DNA from: Methylopila sp. 73B
GTDB taxonomy: Bacteria; Pseudomonadota; Alphaproteobacteria; Rhizobiales; Methylopilaceae
Assembly: GCF_000526315.1 (NCBI RefSeq)
Contig: NZ_JAFV01000001.1
Span: 2,108,001 to 2,172,000, forward strand
Length of the DNA stretch: 64,000 nucleotides
Reading direction: 5' to 3'
Of this stretch, positions 53,398 to 62,130 are shown piece after piece. Within the stretch, counting starts at the first letter, position 1, and the number at the start of each line of letters is the position of its first letter. The notes under the pieces were generated by a model. It did no database searches. It worked only from the letters and a program-made list of their open reading frames with translations, and was not told the origin of the DNA. A program made the position numbers and the translations under genes.

Positions 53398-54255
53398 ATG
53401 ATTGCCGGGGGCGCGCTGCTCGCGGCGACGGCCGCGCGGGCGGAGCCGGCCCCGTCGCGCGTCGCCGCGATCGCTTGGCTCGGCGCCGAGCACGCGCTGG
53501 CGCTCCGCGTGACGCCGGTCGGCGTCTCGGACGTCGGTTACTTTAGGATCCGCGTGGCCACGCCGCCTTTGCCGGACACGATCGCCGATCTCGGACCGTT
53601 CTGGGAGCCGAGCCTCGAGCGGCTGATCGCGCTGAAGCCGGATCTGATCCTGATGGATTCTTGGTCCGCGCTGGACCGCCGGACGTTCGAGCGCGTCGCC
53701 CCTGTCCTGCCGATCCCGGCATATCCGCCGGAAGCGTCGGGTTGGGCCTTTGCGGCGGGCCTCCTGGGAGATCTCGGCCTCCGCCTCGGCCGGGAGGAGG
53801 CTGCCAGTCTCTTCTTGAGCGAAGCCGAAAAGCGAATGGAGGCGCTGCGCGCGCGGGCCGCCGCCGTCGGCGCGCCGCCGGTTTACGTGGCGCTGCTGTC
53901 GCAGACCGGACGCAACGCGACCCTGTACGGCGGCTCCGGGCTGGTCGGCGGCGCACTGGAGCGGCTCGGCCTTCCCAATGCGTGGCGTGGCCGGTTCTCC
54001 CACTTAGGGACCGCCGTCGTCGGCCTCGACGCGCTCGCAGGCGAGAACGAGGCGGTCGTTCTGGCCGTCGATCTGGAAAACGCGAGCGGCTCTTTCGCGA
54101 GGGCCACGGCAGCAAACGCCCTGTGGAGCAGCCTGCCTGCGGTCCGGAAGGGCCGCATCGCGCGGCTCGGCGGGTTTTATCCCTATGGAGGCCTCGCGTC
54201 TCTGCTTCGCTTCGCGGATCAGGCCGTCGGGGCCGTGGAAGCCGCCCATGGCTAG
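53398..54255 (+). CDS. fhuD: FhuD-like siderophore-binding periplasmic protein, module 3
   Basis: 285 residues from the first ATG; a class III binding protein (LGPFWEPSLERLIALKPDLI ... LYGGSGLVGGALERLGLPNA). The frame is open upstream of this ATG and encodes TTRRDALS directly before MIAGGALLAATAARA, a good Tat signal. No ATG/GTG/TTG start exists in that extension, only an ATT (about 53365) after the in-frame TGA. Either a rare start is used, or the twin-arginine is not translated. It overlaps fhuB downstream (54248). Confidence 0.87.
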   Translation: MIAGGALLAATAARAEPAPSRVAAIAWLGAEHALALRVTPVGVSDVGYFRIRVATPPLPDTIADLGPFWEPSLERLIALKPDLILMDSWSALDRRTFERVAPVLPIPAYPPEASGWAFAAGLLGDLGLRLGREEAASLFLSEAEKRMEALRARAAAVGAPPVYVALLSQTGRNATLYGGSGLVGGALERLGLPNAWRGRFSHLGTAVVGLDALAGENEAVVLAVDLENASGSFARATAANALWSSLPAVRKGRIARLGGFYPYGGLASLLRFADQAVGAVEAAHG

Positions 54256-56239
54256 CATGCGGGGACGACGGCTTCCGATCGCTCTTCTCGTTCTGTCGGC
54301 CATTCTGGGGCTGGTGATTTTCTTCGCGCGGTCGGACGCCGCCCTGCCGGCGGCGCTCTGGCTCGACGCCCTGCGCGAGCCGTCTCCCGACGACGTCAGG
54401 CAGGCGGTCTTCGCTCTCGCCGTCGCGCCGCGCGCAGCCGTCGCACTGATCGCGGGGGCCGCGCTCGGTCTTGGCGGCGCGCTTTGCCAGCAAGCGCTTC
54501 GCAATCCGCTTGCGGAGCCTTCCGTGCTCGGCGTCAGCGCCGGCGCTCAGCTAGGCCTTGTTTTCGCGACGCTCTACGCGCCGGGCCTTCTTGTCTTCGG
54601 AGCTGAGGTTCCCGCGTTGGCAGGGGCGGCGCTCGCCGTCGGATTTGCGCTGCTCGTCGCGGCGCGGCGGCGCGCGGCGCCCGTCGCGGTGACGCTCGGC
54701 GGCCTGATCTTCGGTCTTTACTGCACAAGTCTCACGGCGCTCGTCATAATCTTTCATCGCGACCACCTCAGCGACCTGTTGCTGTGGCAGTCGGGCGCGC
54801 TCGATCAGACGGGCTGGAGCGTGGCCGCTCGTCTCGCGGCGCGGCTCGCATGCGCCGCGGCTCTCGCATCGCTCCTCGCTCGATCGCTGAGCCTGCTCGA
54901 TCTGTCGGACGAGACCGCGCGAGGCGCGGGCCTGCCCGTCGCGGCTGTCCGGATCATGGCCTTCACGCTGGCCGCCGCCCTCGCGGCGAGCGTGACGGCG
55001 GCGGTCGGCGTCATCGGCTTCGTCGGGCTCGCCGCGCCTCATGTCGCGGCCCTCATGGGCGCGCGACGGCTTACGCCGCGACTGATTTCCAGCGCCGCCG
55101 TCGGCGCCGTCCTGCTGTTCACAACCGACCAAATCTTGCAGGCGACGCCGGGCCTCGGCTCCGTTCCGACCGGGGCGGCGACCACATTTCTTGGCGCGCC
55201 TCTGCTGCTTTGGCTGATGCGACGACTGAAGTCGTCGGGCGGGGGAGCCGCGATGGCGGACGACGTCACTCGACGCCGATGGTCGACGGGCCAACTCGCG
55301 TCGGCGTTGCCGACGCTCGCATTCGTTGCGCTCTGCGCCCTTTTCATCGTCCGTTCGGAGTCCGGTTGGCAGTTGGCGGCTCTCGCAGGCGACCTCGCGT
55401 TTGATCTGCGGTGGCCGCGCGTCACGGGGGCGTGCGCCGCCGGCGCGCTCGCGGGGTTGTCGGGCTTCGTGCTGCAGACGCTGTTCCGGAATCCGATGGC
55501 CAGTCCCGAAATACTGGGCGTCGCGCAAGGCGCCAGCGTCGGCCTCATGACGATCGCGGTGGTGGCTCCCGCCGCGGCCGGACTCGCTCCACCGCTCGCC
55601 GCCGCCGGCGGCGCCGCCGTCGCGCTCGGGCTGCTCGCTCTGGTAAGCCGGGGCGGCGCAGCCTCGCCGAACCACATCCTGCTCGCCGGCGCGGCGCTCG
55701 GCGCGTTCCTCTCGGGGGTCGCCACGCTGCTGCTCTTGCTGTCCGGCCCAAGAGCGATCGCGCTGCTCAACTGGATGTCGGGCTCGACCTCTCTCGTCAC
55801 GTCGACGAGCGCCCTGATCGCGCTTGGCGCGGCCGTCATCGCGCTTTCGCTCTGCGTCCTCGGGCGGCGCGACCTCGCGCTGCTCAGCCTGGGCGACACC
55901 ACGGCCTCCGCCGGAGGCCTGCCTCCTCAACGGGCGCGAGCCTTGCTGTTCGGGCTCGCGGCCTTCGCGGCGGGCGTCTCGACCATGATCGTCGGGCCGC
56001 TGAGCTTCATAGGGCTGATAGCGCCGCGGCTTGCCCGGCTCGCCGGCTTTCGCGCCGACGGGACGGGGGCGTTCGCCACGGCGGTCGTGGGCGCCGCCCT
56101 GCTCACGGCGGCGGATTGGATCGGCCGAAACGTCGCCTATCCATGGCCGCTTCCCGCCGGCCTGGTCTCAGCCTTCATTGGCGCGCCGGCGGCGCTCGCC
56201 ATGATGGTCGGCCATAGGTCGCCTCGACGTTTCCGATAA
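54248..56239 (+). CDS. fhuB: FhuB-like double-length siderophore permease, module 3
   Basis: About 663 residues from the ATG at 54248, which overlaps the fhuD stop. There are two fused FecCD halves (first: LCQQALRNPLAEPSVLGVSA, GVIGFVGLAAPHVA; second: TLFRNPMASPEILGVAQGAS, GPLSFIGLIAPRLAR). It is the inner-membrane channel for the siderophore bound by FhuD-3. As in module 1 there is no fhuC ATPase gene and here no fhuF either; the transcript appears to end here. The 357 bp to the catalase gene carry no gene. Confidence 0.9.
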   Translation: MASMRGRRLPIALLVLSAILGLVIFFARSDAALPAALWLDALREPSPDDVRQAVFALAVAPRAAVALIAGAALGLGGALCQQALRNPLAEPSVLGVSAGAQLGLVFATLYAPGLLVFGAEVPALAGAALAVGFALLVAARRRAAPVAVTLGGLIFGLYCTSLTALVIIFHRDHLSDLLLWQSGALDQTGWSVAARLAARLACAAALASLLARSLSLLDLSDETARGAGLPVAAVRIMAFTLAAALAASVTAAVGVIGFVGLAAPHVAALMGARRLTPRLISSAAVGAVLLFTTDQILQATPGLGSVPTGAATTFLGAPLLLWLMRRLKSSGGGAAMADDVTRRRWSTGQLASALPTLAFVALCALFIVRSESGWQLAALAGDLAFDLRWPRVTGACAAGALAGLSGFVLQTLFRNPMASPEILGVAQGASVGLMTIAVVAPAAAGLAPPLAAAGGAAVALGLLALVSRGGAASPNHILLAGAALGAFLSGVATLLLLLSGPRAIALLNWMSGSTSLVTSTSALIALGAAVIALSLCVLGRRDLALLSLGDTTASAGGLPPQRARALLFGLAAFAAGVSTMIVGPLSFIGLIAPRLARLAGFRADGTGAFATAVVGAALLTAADWIGRNVAYPWPLPAGLVSAFIGAPAALAMMVGHRSPRRFR

Positions 56240-56596
56240 TCGAGCGGGTGCAGGGACAGTAGGAGCGGGCGACGCTCGTCAGGGCCCCGTCGCAGCCCGG
56301 CGTCTCTAGGGCCTGGCAATCTGCGCGAAGCTGCGCCGAGGCGCGCGTTGCAACGCCTTCGCCGCTCACCGTCGCCGAGGCTGGCGTCAGCCTCGACCAA
56401 TGGGGCGTTCGTCGGGCTTCGACGCCCGGTTGGCTCCCACAAAGGCTCGAATTGGCGCCTCTAGCCTGGGCGTTTCGAACAGCTGAGCGCTTCAGTTCAG
56501 CTGGCTCGCGAGAGAGCGGCGGCTTCGCTCGGCTGACGAGCCGCAGCTTGCTCACGCACCGCGGGCGCGAAGTGTCACAGACATGAGGCGATCAGG
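56240..56596. other. 357 bp intergenic between fhuB-3 and the catalase gene
   Basis: No coding signal is seen. GAGG at 56585 is the Shine-Dalgarno for the catalase ATG at 56597. The catalase promoter should lie here, but I see no distinctive operator. Confidence 0.5.
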
Positions 56597-58693
56597 ATGG
56601 CGGACGCAAAGAGCACCAAGAACACGACCTCGGCGACCCACCTCGGCGCAGGCGGAGAACTCCATCAGACCGCATCGAGCCCGGACCCCCGGATCACCAC
56701 CAATCACGGCGCGCCGATCAGCGACAACCAGAATTCGCTGAAGGCGGGCGGCCGCGGCCCAACGCTGCTCGAGGACTTCGTCCTTCGCGAGAAGATCCAG
56801 CATTTCGACCATGAGCGGATCCCCGAGCGCATCGTCCATGCGCGGGGCTCGGCGGCCCACGGCTTCTTCGAGCTGACGGAGTCGCTCGCCCACGCCACGA
56901 CCGCGAAGATCCTCACCGAAGTCGGCAAGAAGACCGAGGTCTTCACGCGGTTCTCGACCGTCGCCGGCGGCGCCGGCTCGGTCGACACGCCGCGCGACGT
57001 GCGCGGCTTCGCGGTGAAGTTCTACACCAGCGAAGGCAACTGGGACCTCGTCGGCAACAACATCCCAGTGTTCTTCATCCAGGACGCGATCAAGTTCCCA
57101 GACCTGATCCACTCGGTGAAGATGGAGGCCGACAGCGGCTATCCTCAGGCGGCTTCGGCCCACGACACCTTCTGGGACTTCATCAGCCTGATGCCGGAAT
57201 CGACCCACATGATCATGTGGGCGATGTCGGATCGCGGCATCCCGCGTTCGCTTCGCATGATCGAGGGGTTCGGCGTCAACACCTTCCGCTTGTTGAACGA
57301 GGACGGCGTCGCGACGCTCGTGAAGTTCCACTGGCGGCCCAAGCTCGGCACGCAGTCCACCTGCTGGGACGAGGCGGTCAAGATCGCCGGCGCCGACCCG
57401 GACTATCACCGGCGCGACCTTTACGAGGCGATCGCCGACGGCGCATTCCCCGAATGGGAGTTCGGCGTCCAGCTCTTCACCCAGGAGGAAGCCGACGCGC
57501 TGCCGTTCGACATCCTCGACGCGACCAAGATCGTCCCCGAGGAGGTCGCGCCGATCCGCGTGATCGGCCGCATGGTGCTGAACCGCAACCCCGACAACTT
57601 CTTCGCCGAGACGGAGCAAGTCGCGTTCCTGCCGACCAACATCCCGCCCGGAATCGACGTCTCCGAAGACCCGCTGCTGCAGGGCCGGCTGTTCTCCTAC
57701 CAGGACACCCAGCTCTCGCGGCTTGGGACGGTCAACTTCCACCAGATTCCGATCAATCAGGCCAAGGGCTGCCCGTTCCAGAATTTCCAGCGCGACGGAC
57801 AGATGCAGACGAACGTTCCGAAGGGCCGGGCGAACTACAAGCCCAACAGCCTCTCTGAGGCCGGCGAGGACGGCGGCCCGCGCGCCGACCCCAAGGGCGG
57901 CTTCCGGACGGCGGCCGTTCCGGTCGAAGGAACCAAGGCGCGAATCCGGTCCGAGACCTTCGCCGACCACTTCAGCCAAGCGCGGCTGTTCTTCCGGTCG
58001 CAGACGAAGCCCGAGCAGGCGCATCTGGCGAGCGCGATCGTGTTCGAGCTCTCGAAGGTGTCGCTCGAACATGTGCGGCTGCGGGTGCTCGCCAACCTCA
58101 TGAACGTGGATGAAGAGCTCGCGACGCGCGTCGCCGCCGGACTCGCCATGGACCTGCCGGAGAAGGCGAAAGCCGCCGTCGAACCGATCGAGCTCGATCC
58201 GTCGCCGGCGCTCCGCATCGTCGGCAAGTATCCGGACACGCTCCTGGGCCGGGCCGTGGGGCTGCTGGTCACCGACGAGGCCGACGGCGCGATCGTCGAG
58301 GCGCTCAAGACGGCGGCCGAGGCGGAAGGCGCGACGGTCAAGATCGTCGCGCTGAAGATCGGCGGCGTGACGCTCAAGGGCGGCAAGAAACTGAAAGCCG
58401 ACGCCCAGTTGCAGGGCTCCCCTTCGGTCATCTTCGGGGCGGTCGCGATCGTGGCGTCCGAAGCGGGCTGCGCCGAGCTTCTGGAGGAAGGCGCGGCGGT
58501 CGATTTCGTGAAGGATGCGTTCGGTCACCTTAAGGCGATAGGCCACACCAAGGACGCGCAGCGGCTTTTCGACAAGGCCCGCGTCGAGCCCGACGCAGGC
58601 GTGGTCGAACTCGAAAGCGGCGCGAAGGCGTTCCTCAAGCCCGCGCGCACCCGTCAGTGGGACCGCGAACCACAGGTCCGAATCCTCGCTTGA
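56597..58693 (+). CDS. katE: large-subunit catalase (HPII/KatE type)
   Basis: 698 residues: a clade II catalase with the active-site His in HARGSAAHGFFE, Asn in VGNNIPVFF and the heme-ligand Tyr in RLFSYQDTQLSRLG. A C-terminal flavodoxin/DJ-1-like domain follows (about 540-698, LGRAVGLLVTDEADGAIVEA ...) as in E. coli HPII. It destroys hydrogen peroxide and binds heme d or b. Its place beside iron-uptake modules makes sense, since iron and heme import raise oxidative stress, but co-regulation is not shown. An IS3 type B fragment begins 16 bases after its stop. Confidence 0.95.
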   Translation: MADAKSTKNTTSATHLGAGGELHQTASSPDPRITTNHGAPISDNQNSLKAGGRGPTLLEDFVLREKIQHFDHERIPERIVHARGSAAHGFFELTESLAHATTAKILTEVGKKTEVFTRFSTVAGGAGSVDTPRDVRGFAVKFYTSEGNWDLVGNNIPVFFIQDAIKFPDLIHSVKMEADSGYPQAASAHDTFWDFISLMPESTHMIMWAMSDRGIPRSLRMIEGFGVNTFRLLNEDGVATLVKFHWRPKLGTQSTCWDEAVKIAGADPDYHRRDLYEAIADGAFPEWEFGVQLFTQEEADALPFDILDATKIVPEEVAPIRVIGRMVLNRNPDNFFAETEQVAFLPTNIPPGIDVSEDPLLQGRLFSYQDTQLSRLGTVNFHQIPINQAKGCPFQNFQRDGQMQTNVPKGRANYKPNSLSEAGEDGGPRADPKGGFRTAAVPVEGTKARIRSETFADHFSQARLFFRSQTKPEQAHLASAIVFELSKVSLEHVRLRVLANLMNVDEELATRVAAGLAMDLPEKAKAAVEPIELDPSPALRIVGKYPDTLLGRAVGLLVTDEADGAIVEALKTAAEAEGATVKIVALKIGGVTLKGGKKLKADAQLQGSPSVIFGAVAIVASEAGCAELLEEGAAVDFVKDAFGHLKAIGHTKDAQRLFDKARVEPDAGVVELESGAKAFLKPARTRQWDREPQVRILA

Positions 58694-58708
58694 GCGCCGC
58701 CCCCCAAT

Positions 58709-58951
58709 TGGAGTGGGCCCTTCGGGGTGGAAGGGTTGTGCTCCAGGAATTGACCGTGGGCCTGACCATCAGAGGATGAGGCCCCATGACACGTCATCGA
58801 TCCCACAGCATCGCGTTCAAGCGCCAGATCGCGCAGGAGTTCATCTCTGGCGAGACGCTGCATGGACTTGCGAAGCGGCATGACCTGTCGCGCAAGCTGA
58901 TCCGCTTATGGGTGCAGAAGTTTGAAGCCGGCGCGTTCGATGAGGACGCGG
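58709..58951 (+). mobile_element. IS3-family element (type B), copy 3, truncated
   Basis: It begins with the TGGAGTGGGCCC terminus and contains the orfA start at 58786 ([20 protein letters not shown] to [10 protein letters not shown]). It is cut at 58951 by the end of a type C IS3 element. The rest of the element is missing. Confidence 0.85.
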
Positions 58952-58977
58952 TGGTCTTGCCCCTGACTCTGGTCCGC

Positions 58978-59830
58978 TCAGGATGCGACCTTTCGGGCGT
59001 ATTGAGCTTGGTGAGCGAAGGCGTTGGGCGTCAAGTGGCCCAAGGCCGAGTGGGGTCGTTCGGTGTTGTAGTCGATCCTCCAGGCTTCGATCCGGTCACG
59101 GGCGTCGGGTAGCGACAGGAACCAGCTTGCGTTGAGGCATTCGGCCCGGATGCGGGCGTTAAACGCTTCGATGAAGGCGTTGTCGGTCGGCGTTCCAGGC
59201 CTTGAGAAGTCGAGCTCGACGCCGTTGAGGTAGGCCCACTGGTCGAGCAACCGGCCAGCGAACTCCGGTCCGTTGTCGACCCTGATCGTCTTCGGCTCGG
59301 CCCGCGTTCGACTGCGAGCCGGTCGAGAACCTCCACGACGTGGAAGGCTCTGAAGTTCGCTCTTGGAACCGTTGCGAGCCCCTCGCGCGAACAGCAGTCC
59401 AAGATGGTCAGCAGCCGGAACGGCCGGCCGTCGAAGAGCGCGTCGGACATGAAGTCCATCGCCCAGACGTCGTTCGGCTCCGTGATATCCGGGCGTCCGA
59501 TCCGGTAGCGCCAGCCCGCTTGCGTCGGGGCAGCTTTGTGCGGATCGACAGCCCTTCTTCGCTGTAGAGCCTGTAGACACGCTTGTGGTTCACCGCCCAG
59601 CCCTCCCGGCGTAGCAGGACGTGAAGGCGGCGATAGCCGTAGCGGACTCGAACCGCGGCCAGGTCCTTCAACCGGATCCGCAGGGCTGTCTGAGGATCAC
59701 GCTTCGACCGGTCGCGTTGCGACGACCGTTCGAAGCCGGTGGCGACGCAGGCCCGCCGCTCGCTGATGTCGTAGGCCGCTCGAAGATGAGCAACGAGATC
59801 GCGACGCATGACGGGCCTCAGAACTTTTTT
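58978..59830 (-). pseudogene. IS3-family transposase OrfB (type C), frameshifted
   Basis: The integrase core is split over frames: AAYDISERRACVATGFERSS and YGYRRLHVLLRREGWAVNHK in the first, MDFMSDALFDGRPFRLLTIL in a second, and IRVDNGPEFAGRLLDQWAYL ... FIEAFNARIRAECLN in a third. The frame changes near 59460-59480 and 59300-59320 break the DDE domain. Confidence 0.8.
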
Positions 59831-60084
59831 CTCAGCACGTCCTGAAGCATCGACTTGTCGAGCGAGAGATCGGCGACCAGGCGCTTCAGCTTGGCGTTCT
59901 CCTCCTCGAGCTGCTTCAGCCTCCGGATCTCGACGACGCCCATGCCGGCGAACTGCTTCTTCCACCGGTAGAACGTCGCCTCCGAGACGCCGAGCTTGCG
60001 GCAGATCTCTTCGACCAACGTGCCGTTCTCAGCCTGCCTCAGGGCGAAGGCGATCTGCTCGTCCGAATACCGTTTGCGTTTCAT
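59818..60084 (-). CDS. IS3-family transposase OrfA (type C)
   Basis: 88 residues: MKRKRYSDEQIAFALRQAEN, an HTH (CRKLGVSEATFYRWKKQF) and a leucine-rich tail (RRLKQLEEENAKLKRLVADL). Intact. The following orfB is broken. Confidence 0.86.
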   Translation of the reverse strand: MKRKRYSDEQIAFALRQAENGTLVEEICRKLGVSEATFYRWKKQFAGMGVVEIRRLKQLEEENAKLKRLVADLSLDKSMLQDVLRKKF

Positions 60085-60161
60085 GGCATCCCCCTCCTGC
60101 AGGGATCAGGATGCCCGAAAAAATCGCGCTCAAACCGGACCAGTTCTGAGGGTCAGGACCA

Positions 60162-60420
60162 TGATCTGAGCCATCGTTGATGGCGGGTGCAAGAGGCCGA
60201 AGCGCGGAGCTGCAACTGGCTCTTAACCCTACGTACTAAAAACCTGCAGCCGTCTGCGGTCCCGGGTGTCTACGGAGCGATAGGGAAACACGCCAGAGCC
60301 CTAAATCTTGTCCCGCACGTGAGGGCAAAAGCTGCGGCGGGTGCGGCGACCTGCTCGGGGCCCGGATTCACAAAGCGGTTGAACGGCCCGCATGCTAGGG
60401 CCCAGGCACGGCGCGGGGCC
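60162..60420. other. 259 bp between IS type C and XRE cassette copy B, no gene
   Basis: Several stop codons lie in all frames of useful length. No tRNA or attachment-site-like sequence was recognised. Confidence 0.4.
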
Positions 60421-60442
60421 GCGCCTGACGGATAGGTAAAAC

Positions 60443-60679
60443 TCAACCTTGCTTCGACGCTGCGGCGCCGGCGGCTTCCTCGAGTAGCCTAGAGCTCGGC
60501 ACTCCCAACGCGGCGGCGATGCCTTCGAGCACCGTCACGGTCGGATTGCGGACGCCGCGTTCGACGCCGCTGACGTAGGTGCGGTGAAGCTTGGCCTGAA
60601 AGGCGAGCTCCTCCTGCGAGAGCCCCTTCTCCAGCCGAAGACGCTTCAGATTGAGGCCCACGCGGCGTCGCACATCCAT
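60443..60679 (-). CDS. XRE-family helix-turn-helix regulator, copy B
   Basis: 78 residues, HTH_3 fold, 75 of 78 residues identical to the protein at 10897-11133. It is divergent from a small ORF and a SHOCT/DUF2511-like gene, which it may control through the dyad at 60746-60768. Two near-identical regulators could cross-regulate each other's loci. Confidence 0.88.
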   Translation of the reverse strand: MDVRRRVGLNLKRLRLEKGLSQEELAFQAKLHRTYVSGVERGVRNPTVTVLEGIAAALGVPSSRLLEEAAGAAASKQG

Positions 60680-60745
60680 GACGTGGGCGTGCGACGTTGT
60701 CGACTATCAATCTACAGACTATGAGTCTCATTTTGCTCGACACTC

Positions 60746-60768
60746 GCCGACATTCGAGCAATGTCGGC
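60746..60768. promoter_or_regulatory. conserved dyad upstream of XRE gene copy B
   Basis: GCCGACATT (60746-60754), centre CGAGC, AATGTCGGC (60760-60768): a perfect 9 bp inverted repeat, conserved with copy A. It is a candidate operator in the divergent promoter region. Confidence 0.5.
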
Positions 60769-60811
60769 CGGGGCTCGCGAAAGCGCCGAGCCGCAAACTT
60801 GGGGAGGCTCC

Positions 60812-60955
60812 ATGGACCATCGTCAGCATCGCGCCACCGGCGGGATCGGCATGAGTGGGGTGGCCGTCGGGCCTCCCGGGCAGCCGCATTCAACACAGAG
60901 CGCCTCTGCGCCGATGAATCGACTGGCTGAGCTTGGCGGGACGTCGCCCGCATGA
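60812..60955 (+). CDS. 47-residue small protein coupled to the SHOCT/DUF2511-like gene
   Basis: The ATG at 60812 follows a strong GGGGAGG. The product MDHRQHRATGGIGMSGVAVG ... MNRLAELGGTSPA ends with a TGA overlapping the ATG of the next gene (ATGA at 60952-60955). The same ORF starts in copy A. No family is recognised. It is either a real small protein or a leader peptide for coupled translation. Confidence 0.5.
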   Translation: MDHRQHRATGGIGMSGVAVGPPGQPHSTQSASAPMNRLAELGGTSPA

Positions 60956-61560
60956 GCGGCCCGGTGTCGGACGCGGTAGCGGAGTTAATCGCCATGCGGG
61001 CGGCTGGCGAGATCACACCGGATGAGTTCAACGCCGCCCGAGGACGGCTTCGCGGCGAGACAGCGGGAGCGGCCGCCTCAGAGCGGGAGGCGCCGTTCCA
61101 TTCCGACCCGCAGCCAGCCGCGCTGGCCGCGCCCGAGCCCGTTGAGCATGGGGTGAGACCGAGCGCAGCCCCCAAAGTAGGCTTTACTGCCAAAAAGCCA
61201 TTCCGGCTTGGACGAAAGGCGCTTCTCGTCGTCGGCGGATTGCTGTTCGGCATCCTGGCGCTCGGATCGATCGCCGGTCAGAAGCACTACAAGCGCGCGG
61301 ATTATGGCGCGGCGTGGCCGTATCCCGCCTACGACAGCGCAACGGTCCGCTGCACGGTGAAGACGTTCGGGTCGACCGACCGGCCTGTTGCGACGGTAGA
61401 GCTCGGCGGCGTCACTTATGGCCTGAACGGACCGGCGCTGGGCGTCGGCGGATATCCAGATCCGCGCCCGTTCGAGCCCTCGGACAAGACGGCCATCTTG
61501 GCCACTCGCCAAGCGATGATCAACGACGCCCTGACCAATCTGTGCCGCTGGCGACAGTGA
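60952..61560 (+). CDS. SHOCT-like / DUF2511-like membrane-anchored protein
   Basis: 202 residues. The N-terminus (VAELIAMRAAGEITPDEFNA) resembles a SHOCT oligomerisation motif. A low-complexity linker and one membrane helix follow (about 82-100, ALLVVGGLLFGILALGSIAG). The C-terminal part (YGAAWPYPAYDSATVRCTVK ... GGVTYGLNGPALG) has the W-P ... C ... Y-x-L-N-G-x-A pattern of DUF2511/YebY-like domains. Function is unknown. It is translationally coupled to the 47-residue ORF, under possible XRE control. Confidence 0.65.
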   Translation: MSGPVSDAVAELIAMRAAGEITPDEFNAARGRLRGETAGAAASEREAPFHSDPQPAALAAPEPVEHGVRPSAAPKVGFTAKKPFRLGRKALLVVGGLLFGILALGSIAGQKHYKRADYGAAWPYPAYDSATVRCTVKTFGSTDRPVATVELGGVTYGLNGPALGVGGYPDPRPFEPSDKTAILATRQAMINDALTNLCRWRQ

Positions 61561-61639
61561 CCGTGAACCCAGGTGCGCCGGCGCCACCGCGTTCAGCCCG
61601 GCGGTTCACCTATTTGAAGCAGAAACAAGAGACCTGATC

Positions 61640-61945
61640 ATGAAAACAATCTGCGTCGCAGTCGCCGTCCTGATCTTCACCGCGGCTTCCGCGTCCGCGG
61701 AGTGGCGAAAGCTTACCCATCCGCAATTGGCGTGCGATTCGGTCGCCAACTTTGAAATCGCCGCGACTTTATCTCAACAGGAAGGTGCGACCCAGGCTCA
61801 GATTGAAGGACTTTCGGGCTGCAGGTATCTGCCGGTTGGCACCGAAGTCTTAGCTGTACAACGGGTCGGGACGATGCTCTCGCTATCTCTCGTGAAGATC
61901 GGCGAGAAGACCTACAGGGTCATCACACCGGATTATGATCAATGA
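61640..61945 (+). CDS. small secreted hypothetical protein
   Basis: 101 residues with a clear signal peptide (MKTICVAVAVLIFTAASASA) and a mature part of about 80 residues with two cysteines (LACDSV, SGCRYL) that could form a disulfide. No family is recognised. It lies 79 bases after the SHOCT/DUF2511-like gene and may share its transcript. Confidence 0.7.
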   Translation: MKTICVAVAVLIFTAASASAEWRKLTHPQLACDSVANFEIAATLSQQEGATQAQIEGLSGCRYLPVGTEVLAVQRVGTMLSLSLVKIGEKTYRVITPDYDQ

Positions 61946-62130
61946 CCAAAAACTCAAGAATGCAATAACATCGTCTGCGAGATCGTGGTCGTGAAAAACA
62001 TCAATCGATTCACCGACTTCTTCGTCGATTTGATTTGGCGACATGGCGCCACGCATGCCCGCGAAGCCGCCCGAGACGATCCGTTTCAAGAATCGGATCA
62101 GCGGCGAACGACCACGCGGATAGACGTCGT

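Larger units (their letters stand above)
58952..60161 (-). mobile_element. IS3-family element (type C)
   Basis: About 1.2 kb with imperfect terminal repeats (TGGTCTTGCCCCTGACTC; TGGTCCTGACCCTCAGAAC read inward from the other end). orfA is intact but orfB is frameshifted twice, so the element is probably dead unless helped in trans. A 140 bp remnant of the same type lies at 25162-25300. Confidence 0.83.
60421..60941. repeat. direct repeat copy B: XRE-regulator cassette
   Basis: The second copy of the cassette at 10873-11395, same orientation, with a few percent of positions changed. Unlike copy A it continues without interruption into the genes at 60952 and 61640, so this is the more complete locus. 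Confidence 0.9.

Noticed and set aside
60162-60430. Possible tRNA or attachment site next to XRE cassette copy B
   Set aside because: No cloverleaf or conserved T-loop could be drawn, and no matching short repeat was found near copy A outside the cassette.
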